Below, in pieces: positions 1 to 7,960 of a stretch of DNA of 11,432 nt. Position 1 is the stretch's first letter, and each line of letters starts with the position of its first letter. Both the position numbers and the translations under genes were made by a program. Source of the DNA: Bacteroidetes bacterium UBA1952 (lineage in GTDB: Bacteria; Bacteroidota; Bacteroidia; Chitinophagales; Chitinophagaceae); assembly GCA_002336725.1 (NCBI GenBank), contig DDEO01000057.1, positions 1 through 11,432 of the forward strand, given 5' to 3'. A model generated the notes under the pieces. That model was not told where the DNA came from. It saw only the letters and a list, made by a program, of their open reading frames with translations, and did not search any database.

Positions 1-37
1 CGCGTCGGGGCCTGCGGCGCTTTTGACTGCTGCTGCT

Positions 38-976
38 TTATTCAAACACCAGCCGCCCACGCCCCACACAGCGAGTTGCTTCGCGCACTTCGTAGTAATA
101 TCCTCCGGCAGGCAGTTGCTGCCGCCGGAGCATTGCTTCGCCATTTTCAAAATTGATAGTACGGACGGCCCGCCCGGTTACGTCGTAGAGGGTGCAGGAA
201 AGCGTGTTTTGCGCCGTATAACCAACCGGCATACGCAGGTGTACCGTTTCTGTGGCCGGATTCGGGAATACTTCAAACTGGCGCTGAGCTTCATTTTGAA
301 CGCCCGTGGCTGCGCTGCCGCCTAAGACGGTGAGCGTTCCGCCATTATCTCTTCCCCAGGTTGCCAGATAGCCCAGCGGGGCAGTAGAATACCAGTTGTA
401 GGCCACTTCTCCGCCAATCCAGACATATTTAAGGCGAATCACATTCGAGTAGGTTCCACGGGGCGTTTTAAGGGTTCCAAATCCGTCATAGGTTATGGTG
501 TAAGCATCCAGCGGTCTTCCTACTTTCTGGAAAGTATCTGTAATGCTGTTTCCGAAAGAGAAAGGGAAGGGAATCCGCAACTTGGTGTTGGGCGTATAGT
601 TATCAGTTGGCGTGGCGGCGCTGTAATTACTGGCCACGATATAGACACCGGTGTTATTCTTGAGCGTAAACTCATAAATCGCAGCGGTGCTGCCCAGTGC
701 TTTTAGCTCCAGAGCATGAGTGGCTGAGGGAAAAGTACCGGCATAAGGTGTTGTTGCCGGATCTACAGCCCGAACCGTGGCCTGCGATGTCAGCGAAACA
801 TTACTGAAGTCCCAGGTAACGCCGTTGCCGGCATTCCCCGGAGCGATGCCGGTTGCGGATGATACAGAGTCGGTTGTGCCGACAGGCCATTGGTTCATGG
901 CGGCAGTCAGAACGGTTTGTGCTTTGGCAGACGGAAGGCCCGGCAGGCAGATAAGGAGGATAAAAAGTTTTTTCAT
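38..976 (-). CDS. Secreted protein with T9SS type A sorting domain
   Basis: A 312-residue exported protein of unknown specific function. Residues 1-19 are a signal peptide (MKKLFILLICLPGLPSAKA, then Q). The C-terminal ~79 residues (about 234-312) match the Por/type IX secretion sorting domain: a VFPNPA start, a central LYDVTGR strand and an LPAGGYYYEV strand. In Bacteroidota this domain sends periplasmic proteins across the outer membrane and is usually removed on attachment to the surface. The middle (about 20-233) is rich in Thr, Ser, Gly and aromatic residues, as in secreted beta-structured proteins, but I recognise no catalytic motif. The reading frame stays open 17 codons upstream to 1027. 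I chose the ATG at 974-976 because it starts the signal peptide and lies downstream of a good promoter box. It sits 89 bp beyond the response regulator gene on the same strand. The T9SS call is firm; the substrate or role is unknown. Confidence 0.9.
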   Translation of the reverse strand: MKKLFILLICLPGLPSAKAQTVLTAAMNQWPVGTTDSVSSATGIAPGNAGNGVTWDFSNVSLTSQATVRAVDPATTPYAGTFPSATHALELKALGSTAAIYEFTLKNNTGVYIVASNYSAATPTDNYTPNTKLRIPFPFSFGNSITDTFQKVGRPLDAYTITYDGFGTLKTPRGTYSNVIRLKYVWIGGEVAYNWYSTAPLGYLATWGRDNGGTLTVLGGSAATGVQNEAQRQFEVFPNPATETVHLRMPVGYTAQNTLSCTLYDVTGRAVRTINFENGEAMLRRQQLPAGGYYYEVREATRCVGRGRLVFE

Positions 977-999
977 TGGGAGGGATGAATTTCGTTTCC

Positions 1000-1028
1000 C
1001 AAACGTAGCATCTCTTTTGCACCCCAAA
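1000..1028 (-). promoter_or_regulatory. Bacteroidota-type promoter of the T9SS protein gene
   Basis: Read on the minus strand, TACGTTTG (1007 to 1000) is a perfect match to the Bacteroidota -7 consensus TAnnTTTG. A TTTG for the -33 element lies at 1028 to 1025, 17 bases upstream. Transcription would start a few bases below 1000, giving a leader of roughly 20 nt before the ATG at 976. This suggests the cargo gene can be transcribed separately from the two-component genes. Confidence 0.6.
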
Positions 1029-1065
1029 AATGTGAAAGAAGTAGTATTTCGCTCCTTTCCCGGTA

Positions 1066-1698
1066 TCAGCGCAGGCCCGCCTTCCGGAGTGCTTCGCTGC
1101 GGCTATGAACGTGCAGTTTTTCGTAAATATTCCGGACGTGGGTGCGCACCGTCTCTACCGATAGAAACAAGGCAGCGGCGATGTCTTTGTAGGTATGCCC
1201 TTTGGCGAGGCTCTGCAACACCTCGCGCTCTCGCAGCGAAAGTTCCTCTTGCGGACTTCGATAGGCGCTGCTTCCCTGAAAACTTTCGACCACTTTGCGG
1301 GCTATCTGGCTGCTCATGGGCGAGCCGCCGCGCCGCAGGTCTTGCAGCGCCTCGATGAGGCGGGGGGCAGTTGTGTTTTTGAGTACATAGCCGGAAGCAC
1401 CCGCCTGCAAGGCTCCAAATACCCGCTCGGAATCGTCAAAAGAGCTAAGCATCATAAACTGAACGCCGGGGTGCAGCGCCTTTATACCCGTGATGAAGTC
1501 GATTCCGTTTTTGCCGGGCAACTCAATATCGCAGAGCATCAACTCTACGGCTGCGCAGGCACCGCACTCAAAAGCCTTTTCGGCCTCTTCGGCGCTGGCG
1601 AAGGTGGAACACAGATCAAATTCGCCCGAGCCGGCAATGAGGGCCGCCAGGTAGTTGCGGATGGTTTCGTCATCTTCTAATACAGCTACGCCTGTCAT
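1066..1698 (-). CDS. NarL/FixJ-family response regulator (REC + LuxR-type HTH)
   Basis: A 210-residue cytoplasmic transcription factor. Residues 1-120 form a receiver domain: acidic pocket E8-D9-D10, phospho-acceptor D57 in LMLCDIELPG, switch Ser S85 and invariant Lys K107. Residues ~153-205 form a LuxR/GerE helix-turn-helix with the typical LSLREREVLQ start, the IAAALFLSVETVRTHV recognition unit and a KLHVHSR end. Length and order are canonical for NarL-type regulators. It starts 18 bp after the stop of the histidine kinase, so the two are probably one transcript and cognate partners; HisKA_3 kinases typically pair with NarL-type regulators. The ATG at 1696-1698 begins directly at the first receiver strand. 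Oddity: a CxxC (C45, C48) and C56 next to D57. DNA targets are not visible here; the adjacent T9SS gene is only a guess. Confidence 0.95.
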   Translation of the reverse strand: MTGVAVLEDDETIRNYLAALIAGSGEFDLCSTFASAEEAEKAFECGACAAVELMLCDIELPGKNGIDFITGIKALHPGVQFMMLSSFDDSERVFGALQAGASGYVLKNTTAPRLIEALQDLRRGGSPMSSQIARKVVESFQGSSAYRSPQEELSLREREVLQSLAKGHTYKDIAAALFLSVETVRTHVRNIYEKLHVHSRSEALRKAGLR

Positions 1699-1716
1699 GC
1701 ATCAAAAATACTTCCC

Positions 1717-4700
1717 TTATTTCTTTTTTGTGCGTGTGAAAAAAGTAGTAATCCACCGAAATCGTTTCGGCTTCTGCCGGGCATTCTGGAGCGTAATGCG
1801 AAAGGAAATACAGGTGTTGCCGCTCGTTGAGGCCAGGTCAAAGGAGCCGCCGATGTCGCTCATGCGTCGGCGCATATTGCGCAATCCGTTGGCCCCGGCC
1901 CGCACCTGCGCCAACTCAAAGCCCCGTCCGTTATCGCATATCCGGAAGCACAGCGACGGGCCTTCTATACGCGCCTCGATGCGCAAACGGGTGGCTCCGG
2001 CGTGCTTCAGCGCGTTGTTTACCGATTCCCGAACGGTGAGGTAGAGGTTGCGCCGCTGTGCATTGGAGAGCCGCCAATCGGGGATATTTTCCGGAAAATC
2101 AATCTCATAATCCAGCCCAAAAGGCTCAATGAAGGCGTGTAGCTGCTCGCGCAAATAAGACAGCAGGTTGTCGAGCCGGTCGTTTTCGGGGTGGAGTGCC
2201 CATACGATTTCACCCATGTTCTGCACCAATCCCCGCGCGGCGCGGGCGATGCTTCCGATTTCCGGAATTTCCCCTTCCCTGCGGGTCAGCATCTCGGTCA
2301 TCATGGCAATACGGGTCAGCCCGGAGCCAATCTCATCGTGCATATCCTGAGAGATACGCGTCCTTTCGTCCATCAGGGCTTTTTGCTGTGCGATGATTCG
2401 GCGCTGCCGAAGCAGTTTTTCCCGGAAAGCGGCATAGATGAGGGCCGCCGCCGCCGCCAGCAGCAGCAGGCCTGCTACGACATAGAAGAGCGGCATCTTC
2501 CAAAAGGGGGCACGAATGCAAATCGGGTAGGTCAGGGTTTTGCTCCAGATACCGGCTGCATTGCTACCCCGGATATACAGGGTGTACTTCCCGGGCGGCA
2601 GGTTGACATAATGGCCTTCCGGGCTGTTGTAAGATACCCAGTCGGCATCCCAGCCCTTCAGGTAGCAGCTCATCTTGTTGGCAGCGGGCCGCGTGTAGTC
2701 GAGTACGGCCATCCGGAAGGCAAGGTCGTTTTGATTGTAGGGCAATACCAGCGTCTGATCCTGCTGTGGTGTCATCTGCCGACCATTGACGGTAAAGGCG
2801 CTCATGGCTATCGGCGGCGGCACTCCGGCCATAGCCCCGCTGCCTTTTTCTATCCAGTTGAAGCCATGGATGCCCCCGAAGTAGAGCGTGCCGGACGGGC
2901 CTTTATAGAAGGCACCGCTGTTGAACTCATTGCTTTGCAGACCATCGGCGTAGGTATAAGAAGCAAACTGTCCGCCTTTCGGATTGTAGCAGACCAGCCC
3001 GCCGTTGGTGGACATCCAGAGGCGGTGTCGTTCGTCTTCGAGCAGGCCATAGATATAGGCGTTGCTCATCCCGTCATCTATTCCCTTAAAGACCGCTTCT
3101 CCCGAGCGTGTGTTGAGGCGGGCAAAGCCGCTGGTTGTGGCTATCCATAAGAGGTCGGGGTTCTGCTCATCGCAGTGCAGGCCACGCACCTGAACATTGG
3201 GAAAGTATTGTTTTTCTTCGAGCAGGCTATCGCCGGAACGCCGCAGGCAAATAAGCCCTTTCCCCGTGATAGCCGCCCAGATGGTGCCATTCGCCATCTG
3301 GCAGAGGCTGCTCCCAAAGCCGCCCAGTATCGGGTGGTTTTCAAAGTTTCGTCCGCGCCAATGGCTGCCCTGCCGTTGAAACAGCATCAGGCCCTGGCGC
3401 GAAGCGGTGAGCATTGTGCCGTCACGAAGCGCAAGGATGTGCGTGCCATAGCTCTGCGGTGCATTGTTTGCTGGTTCAGGACACACATAGAGGTCGGTAA
3501 ATTGCCCGGTTGTAGGGTTCAGGCGGGAGAAACCGCGCGAGTGTCCTATCCAAAGGTTGCCGTCCGGATCTCTCACGATGGCATTTACTACCTGCAAAGG
3601 ACTGCCGTTCGTGCCTTTCTGGATGTATCGCTCCGGCTGACCGGTTTGTCGGTTGAGGATGCCGATGCCGTTGCTATGGGTGCCAAACCACAATTTGCCG
3701 ACCGTATCTTCATAGAAGCATCGGGTAAAAAAAGTTTTTATTTCCGGAAAATCGCTCTCGTGCAGCGGGAACAGGCCAAAGCGCGGCGGCTTCAAATCCA
3801 GCCGGGCGGCACCGCCGCCATCGGTGCCTACCCAGAGGTTGTCTGCGCGATCTATAAAAAGGACCGTGGTAAGATCCGTGGGTAGAGAAGCCGGGTTGAG
3901 GCTGCTGTGTCGATAAGTTGTCAGCGTGCCGGTGTTCGGGTCATAGCAGTAGAGTCCATGAGCAGCCGTGCCAATCCAGACGCGCCCCCAGCGGTCGGCA
4001 ATCATGCGTTGCGGCTGGGGTGATGACTCCCCGAAAGGAATCGCTACGCGGCGCGTGCTTCCGGTACTGCTGTCATATTGGGTAAAGCCGTCGGCATCCG
4101 AAAAAAAAGAACGCCCCTTGCCAAAGCAAATGGCAGCGGCTGCGGTTGGGCCAGGCCCTTGCATCCAGCTTCCCTGCCGGGGGTTGAAAAAGCAGAAATT
4201 TCCAGGCTGGCTGCGTTTGGTCCAGAAAGTGCCTCCGGCACTTTCCTGCAAGGCATAGAAATAGCCGCTATCGGTGTTCTGAAGCCAGTTGGGAAGCGGA
4301 TAGCGCCTGCTGGTATGATGGATCAGATCATAGCGCAGGATGCCTTCCCGGAAGTGCCAGGCCCAGAGGAAGCGCCCCGCTATCCGGGCGACGATATAGC
4401 CAGCCCATTGATTGGCTGTAAATACCGTCTGAATCTTTTCACTGTCGGACGTATAGCAATGCAGCCCCTTGTTGTTGGCAAACCAAATGCCCCCCTGTTC
4501 ATCTTCCCATATTGTGCTGCGTACAAAAGTGGCGGGTGGCGCTCCTTTGTCAGCAGAAACCCAAAACCGCTGAATCTTCTGTCCGTCATAGCGATTCAGG
4601 CCGTCTCCCGTGCCAATCCAGATGAAACCCTGCCTATCCTGAAAGAGGGCGGTAACGGTGCTTTGAGACAAGCCCTCATTGACACCCAACACCTCGAAGC

Positions 4701-4812
4701 GTGGAACTGGTGGCCGCGCCTGCTGTGCCCGGCAAGGAGCGATGAACACCCCCATCCACAGGAGCCAGACTGCCGACAGCAACCTGCACAGAAATGGGAT
4801 TCCTGCTTTCAT
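1717..4812 (-). CDS. Periplasmic-propeller sensor histidine kinase (HisKA_3)
   Basis: A 1031-residue membrane sensor. Order: signal peptide (1-29, ending PCRA-Q); about ten two-component-regulator propeller repeats with motifs such as FIWIGTGDGLNRYDG, NLWVGTDGGG, KLWFGTHSNG and RLWMSTNGGL (about 45-660), probably two beta-propellers; a Y_Y_Y domain ending in LPPGKYTLYIRGSNAAG (about 675-760); one transmembrane helix (about 770-793); a HisKA_3 dimerisation domain with DMHDEIG, phospho-acceptor H825; and an HATPase_c domain with N-box ESVNNALKHAG (about 927-937), G1 box DNGRGFEL (about 959) and GLRNMRRRM. The sensor half is that of Bacteroidota hybrid two-component systems, which often sense glycans or their breakdown products. 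Here the receiver and DNA-binding parts are absent; the protein ends soon after the ATPase domain and the regulator is a separate gene 18 bp downstream. The ligand is unknown. No convincing promoter was found upstream. Confidence 0.95.
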   Translation of the reverse strand: MKAGIPFLCRLLSAVWLLWMGVFIAPCRAQQARPPVPRFEVLGVNEGLSQSTVTALFQDRQGFIWIGTGDGLNRYDGQKIQRFWVSADKGAPPATFVRSTIWEDEQGGIWFANNKGLHCYTSDSEKIQTVFTANQWAGYIVARIAGRFLWAWHFREGILRYDLIHHTSRRYPLPNWLQNTDSGYFYALQESAGGTFWTKRSQPGNFCFFNPRQGSWMQGPGPTAAAAICFGKGRSFFSDADGFTQYDSSTGSTRRVAIPFGESSPQPQRMIADRWGRVWIGTAAHGLYCYDPNTGTLTTYRHSSLNPASLPTDLTTVLFIDRADNLWVGTDGGGAARLDLKPPRFGLFPLHESDFPEIKTFFTRCFYEDTVGKLWFGTHSNGIGILNRQTGQPERYIQKGTNGSPLQVVNAIVRDPDGNLWIGHSRGFSRLNPTTGQFTDLYVCPEPANNAPQSYGTHILALRDGTMLTASRQGLMLFQRQGSHWRGRNFENHPILGGFGSSLCQMANGTIWAAITGKGLICLRRSGDSLLEEKQYFPNVQVRGLHCDEQNPDLLWIATTSGFARLNTRSGEAVFKGIDDGMSNAYIYGLLEDERHRLWMSTNGGLVCYNPKGGQFASYTYADGLQSNEFNSGAFYKGPSGTLYFGGIHGFNWIEKGSGAMAGVPPPIAMSAFTVNGRQMTPQQDQTLVLPYNQNDLAFRMAVLDYTRPAANKMSCYLKGWDADWVSYNSPEGHYVNLPPGKYTLYIRGSNAAGIWSKTLTYPICIRAPFWKMPLFYVVAGLLLLAAAAALIYAAFREKLLRQRRIIAQQKALMDERTRISQDMHDEIGSGLTRIAMMTEMLTRREGEIPEIGSIARAARGLVQNMGEIVWALHPENDRLDNLLSYLREQLHAFIEPFGLDYEIDFPENIPDWRLSNAQRRNLYLTVRESVNNALKHAGATRLRIEARIEGPSLCFRICDNGRGFELAQVRAGANGLRNMRRRMSDIGGSFDLASTSGNTCISFRITLQNARQKPKRFRWITTFFTRTKKK

Positions 4813-5008
4813 CTTATTGATTATCAGAAATTTATATTTTCTAAAAGGCAGACTTATTTTAAGAACAGGAAAGCATTAAAAAAGGAATGAAAAGAAGAAA
4901 CGGGATGTGTTCAGCACGTGATTCTGCCCAGGATTCGCGTTACACAAGCATCAAAAACAGTGCTAAATTATTCCCTTTCGGAGGATAAAACGATATGAAA
5001 ATTCTGGG
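4813..5008. other. AT-rich upstream region of the kinase gene, no gene seen
   Basis: No credible coding region. The first ~90 bases are markedly A/T-rich compared with the genes around them and presumably carry the promoter of the histidine kinase operon. The nearest -7-like match on the minus strand is TAAATTTC, which has the wrong last base and no clear -33 partner, so I do not call a promoter. Confidence 0.4.
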
Positions 5009-5260
5009 CTGAATCAAATTCAGCACAAGCATAGCTTGTGCCGCTGAAAAGGGGCAACCCGCAATCTCGGCTTTCTGTACTATAGAGATGGCGGGTCAAG
5101 CCCGCCATGACGGATAACGTACGCAGGAAGACGTACGCGGGATAACGTACGCCTCGCATCTCATCGCGCACTCGCAGCACACGTCATTGCGGATACGGAA
5201 TCAAGTTCAGCACATTCTTTGGCACACCATCTCTACTATGCAGAGCCGTGCTATTTAGGA
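5009..5260. repeat. Composite dispersed repeat, copy A
   Basis: A non-coding mosaic related to the block at 11220-11432. Parts in order: a 6-bp hairpin CTGAAT/ATTCAG (5009-5023); an 8-bp hairpin GCACAAGC-ATA-GCTTGTGC (5023-5041); GCCGCTGAAAAG followed by ACCCGCAATCTC; an 8-bp stem ATGGCGGG/CCCGCCAT with loop TCAAG (5088-5108); three 14-bp tandem units (5112-5153); AGCACACGTCATTGCGG (5176-5192); and GGAATCAAGTTCAGCACA (5198-5215). The segment CCATCTCTACTATGCAGA (5227-5244) is roughly the reverse complement of the sequence at 5073-5090, giving a larger inverted arrangement. It lies between the end of the EEP gene and the start of the kinase gene. It resembles REP/BIME- or MITE-type elements; no transposase is nearby. 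Confidence 0.8.
5112..5153. repeat. 14-bp tandem repeat x3 (copy A)
   Basis: Three consecutive 14-bp units at 5112-5125, 5126-5139 and 5140-5153, each containing ACGTACGC at the same offset (GGATAACGTACGCA, GGAAGACGTACGCG, GGATAACGTACGCC). The same triplet with the same period is found in copy B, while the sequence between the ACGTACGC cores varies. Confidence 0.85.
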
Positions 5261-5302
5261 CCTCCAAAGTAAAAATGGCACGAATGGGATTGAGAGCGCC
5301 GG

Positions 5303-6358
5303 TCAGCGGGCTTCCCGCACAAAATAAACCAGCGTCGGGAAGTGGTCGGAGTAGCCGTTGATCCACGTCGTTCCGGAAAAAGAGCGATGGGGATAGCCCT
5401 TATATTGTCCGAATTTCGTTATCAGAAATTCCCGGTTAAAGACTTCGGCTTTGTAGTATTTCCAGTGCTGCGCCGGGTTGGCCTTGAGCCAGCCATAGGA
5501 GACCATAATCTGGTCGAAGAGGTTCCAGCTATCGTTGTAGCCGAGCGTGCCGATGCCGTTGTTGTAAAACGAAACAAAGGGATTGTAGAGGCCGCCGGGC
5601 GCTACTTTTTCCTGCTTGCCAACAGCGCCGAGCACCTTTGCAACCGAGGGCGAAGTAGGGTCGTCGTTGAGGTCGCCCATCAGGATGACGCGGTGGTGCG
5701 GGTTGCGGGCCATTGCCGAGTCGATCACGCGTTTGGCTACGTTGGCGGCAAAGGCGCGGAGCGGTGCGCTTGCGGCTTCGCCGCCGCGCCGCGAGGGCCA
5801 GTGGTTTACAAACACCTCGGTGGTGTCGCCGGCCAGTACGCCCGTTACCCAGAGCACATCGCGCGTAGCGCCGCTCTTGCTATCAGAGCCGGACACGCCG
5901 CGTAAATCCACTTTCAGGCCCTGCGCCGCCAATACTTTAAAGTATCGCGGATTATACATCAGCGCGGTGTTGATGCCGCGCGGGTCGGGGCCTTCAAAAA
6001 GAACACTCTTATAGCCCCGCGCAGCGATTTCGGGTTGGCGCACGAGGTCGTTGAGCACCGTCTCGTTTTCGATTTCAGCCGTGCCGATGAGGGCCGGGCC
6101 GTCGGGTGTCATGTCGGTACCCAGCTGGGCCAGCACGGTGGCGATATTGTGCAGCTTCTGGTTGTAGATGGCCGAGGTATATTGATAGGGGCCGGTGGGC
6201 GTGAATTCCTCGTCGAATTTCCGGGGATTGTCCACCGTATCGAAGAGGTTTTCGAAGTTGTAGAAGGCAACGGCCATCACCTGATAGTTTTTCTTTTGGG
6301 CAAAGGCGCTCTGCAGAAAAAGGGTGCAGGCCAGCAGGGCAAAGGCGAATTTCTTCAA
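5303..6358 (-). CDS. Secreted endonuclease/exonuclease/phosphatase-family protein
   Basis: A 351-residue exported EEP-fold hydrolase, probably a metal-dependent nuclease or phosphodiesterase. Signal peptide at residues 1-20 (KKFAFALLACTLFLQSAFA, then Q). EEP motifs are all present: N34 in YNFENLFD, E95 in TAEIEN, H186 in NHWPSRRGG, D228 and N230 in MGDLNDDP, and the terminal D338-H339 pair in YSDHFPTLV. Length and motif spacing fit the Bacteroidota EEP group with the NFENLFD start. The protein should act in the periplasm or outside the cell; the substrate (DNA, RNA, phospholipid or sugar phosphate) cannot be told from sequence. The start codon is TTG (6356-6358): it gives the signal peptide directly and no in-frame ATG lies close upstream. 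No Shine-Dalgarno sequence is seen. It stands alone, 284 bp from the glycosyltransferase gene. Confidence 0.9.
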   Translation of the reverse strand: MKKFAFALLACTLFLQSAFAQKKNYQVMAVAFYNFENLFDTVDNPRKFDEEFTPTGPYQYTSAIYNQKLHNIATVLAQLGTDMTPDGPALIGTAEIENETVLNDLVRQPEIAARGYKSVLFEGPDPRGINTALMYNPRYFKVLAAQGLKVDLRGVSGSDSKSGATRDVLWVTGVLAGDTTEVFVNHWPSRRGGEAASAPLRAFAANVAKRVIDSAMARNPHHRVILMGDLNDDPTSPSVAKVLGAVGKQEKVAPGGLYNPFVSFYNNGIGTLGYNDSWNLFDQIMVSYGWLKANPAQHWKYYKAEVFNREFLITKFGQYKGYPHRSFSGTTWINGYSDHFPTLVYFVREAR

Positions 6359-6642
6359 GGCAGAAAGGAATGAGAGCAGTGCAAAATTCGGTTAGGGCTG
6401 TTTAATAAACCTACAAATCGGATATTAATTCTTTGTGTTTATCCCGCTATATCGATTGGTCGCTTCAATTTTGCAGATTTCCGCCCGCCCGCAGGGTTTG
6501 TTTTTAACGCAAATCGCGGATAAAGCATTCTTCTTTTGCCTTGAAGCACCCCGAAGTTGCCGCTAAAAGGAGCAAAAATTCAAGGCGTATCATGCCTTTG
6601 CAACAGGTGGATAGCGCATACCGGCGCACTAAAAAAAACAAA
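6359..6642. other. Intergenic region, no gene supported
   Basis: A 284-bp stretch between the glycosyltransferase stop and the EEP start. It holds A/T-rich DNA near the EEP gene and a weak -7-like box for that gene (GAATTTTG read on the minus strand, 6389 to 6382; one fixed-position mismatch and no well-spaced -33). A 29-codon minus-strand frame (6593 to 6504) is present but unsupported. No RNA gene, clear terminator or repeat was recognised. Confidence 0.4.
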
Positions 6643-7860
6643 TTACTCCACACCCCCGCGCGGTGTCTGCTCTTTTCCGGAAACCTCCCCGATAACGCCC
6701 CGCTCCAATTCGGCCAGCGCATATTCCAGGCTAAAAAGCGGCAGTATCTTTTCGGTGCCTGCGAGTAGCCATCCCGGCAAATCCCTTTCCGAAAGAAGCG
6801 CCAGAATACCGTCTTTCATTGCCGCCACATCGCCCACCGGCGTAAGGATGCCCGCCTTGCCGCCGGCCAGCAATTCGCGCACGCCTGTGGGGCATTCGGT
6901 GGCAATGACCGGGATGCGCAGCGCGTGTGCTTCAATGAGAACGGTGGGCAGCCCTTCAAATTTTGAGCCAAACAAAAAGGCCCGCGCCCCCGCTATAAAC
7001 GGATAGGGATTGGCCTGAAAACCGGTAAAAATTACCCGTTCTGTAATGCCTTCGGCAGCGGCCACGGCCTCCAGCAGGAGGCGATCGCCGCCGTCTCCTA
7101 CAATCACCAATTTTTCCGGAAAACTGCTTTCCCGCAAGGCCGCTGCATAGGCCCGGATGACGGTGGAGAAGTCTTTCTGCTGTTCGTTGAGCCGCCCGAC
7201 GGCTACGAAGTAGGGTTCCGATTGCAGCTGCATCCACGCCGGCGGCCACTGCTTGCTTTGCGCGGCTATGCGCTCAAAATCCAGCGCGTTGTAGAGCCGG
7301 AAGAGCCGCGAAGAAAGCTGCGGATATAGCATTGCCGTTTTGTCTTTCATCTCGTCGCAGAGCATCACTACTACATCATATTGCATCAGGCGGGCAGCCA
7401 GTCGGTCGAGTTTGGATTTCTGGCCGTCCCACATCGTATGGAAGGCGAAATGGCAATACGCGGCGGTGCGTGTTTCCGGAAAAAGATGCACATAGGGTGC
7501 GAGCGTGGTGTCGAAATCAATGATAACGTCTGCTTCGGCGGCCCATTTCCGGTATTTGCGGAGGTGTTGCTGCCGGATGACGCGGGGCAGGAAGAGTTCC
7601 CAGAAAGCCTTTTCCAACGGATGAATACGGCCCGTTGCCTTTTTATAGCGCACCCGGTTTTGCCAGCGTTTGTCCAGCACGCGCCGCACTTCTACGTGCG
7701 GCGGAATCTCTGACCGCCATTTTTCACAGTCGCGCAAATCATGGGCGATGACCAGTATAATCCGGTATTTACGTGCATCCAATCCATGCAACAGCCCCAG
7801 CAACACCTTTTCGATGCCACCGGTGCCGAAGTTGCTGACGTGAAAAAGAAGGGTTTTCAT
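6643..7860 (-). CDS. GT4-family glycosyltransferase (GT-B fold)
   Basis: A 405-residue cytoplasmic or membrane-associated retaining glycosyltransferase that moves a sugar from a nucleotide donor to a glycan or lipid-linked acceptor. The N-terminal half opens with the acceptor-side glycine loop FGTGGIEKVLLGLL (about 11-24). The C-terminal half has the donor-binding GT4 features: FVAVGRLNEQQKDF, LVIVGDGGDR, FTGFQANPYPFIAGA, and the EX7E signature in FEGLPTVLIEAHA with E302 and E310, followed by PVIATECPTGVREL. Length is typical. The ATG at 7858-7860 starts the first Rossmann strand (MKTLLFHVSNFG). There is no signal peptide or transmembrane segment. It is 125 bp downstream of ctaA on the same strand, with no -7 box in the gap, so read-through from ctaA is possible. 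The likely role is surface polysaccharide or LPS synthesis, but it is not within a glycan gene cluster here. Confidence 0.9.
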   Translation of the reverse strand: MKTLLFHVSNFGTGGIEKVLLGLLHGLDARKYRIILVIAHDLRDCEKWRSEIPPHVEVRRVLDKRWQNRVRYKKATGRIHPLEKAFWELFLPRVIRQQHLRKYRKWAAEADVIIDFDTTLAPYVHLFPETRTAAYCHFAFHTMWDGQKSKLDRLAARLMQYDVVVMLCDEMKDKTAMLYPQLSSRLFRLYNALDFERIAAQSKQWPPAWMQLQSEPYFVAVGRLNEQQKDFSTVIRAYAAALRESSFPEKLVIVGDGGDRLLLEAVAAAEGITERVIFTGFQANPYPFIAGARAFLFGSKFEGLPTVLIEAHALRIPVIATECPTGVRELLAGGKAGILTPVGDVAAMKDGILALLSERDLPGWLLAGTEKILPLFSLEYALAELERGVIGEVSGKEQTPRGGVE

Positions 7861-7960
7861 AAGGAATGCCCTTCGGGCAGTTGGGCGCTAAAGCTGTTGG
7901 ATCAGGGTAAATAGGAGCATTCAGGCGCTTATTTCCGGAAAACGGCGGAGCGCGCGTGTC

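Noticed and set aside
1030..1358. Plus-strand frame antisense to the regulator gene (part of 777-1358)
   Set aside because: Shadow of the regulator and T9SS genes; composition artefact.
2191..3150. Long plus-strand open frame (319 codons) inside the kinase gene
   Set aside because: Antisense shadow of a clear sensor kinase; the translation has no recognisable domain. The same applies to 4078-4890 and 3175-3885.
4822..4840. Promoter of the histidine kinase gene (TAAATTTC on the minus strand)
   Set aside because: The last base of the -7 box is wrong and there is no -33 element at proper spacing.
4968..5180. Minus-strand 70-codon frame in the intergenic region
   Set aside because: It lies wholly within the hairpin-rich repeat A and has no protein-like features.
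6504..6593. 29-residue minus-strand peptide starting MIRLEFLLLLAATSGC, lipoprotein-like
   Set aside because: Very short, has an acidic residue near the start where a signal peptide should be basic, lacks a promoter or RBS and has no supporting context.
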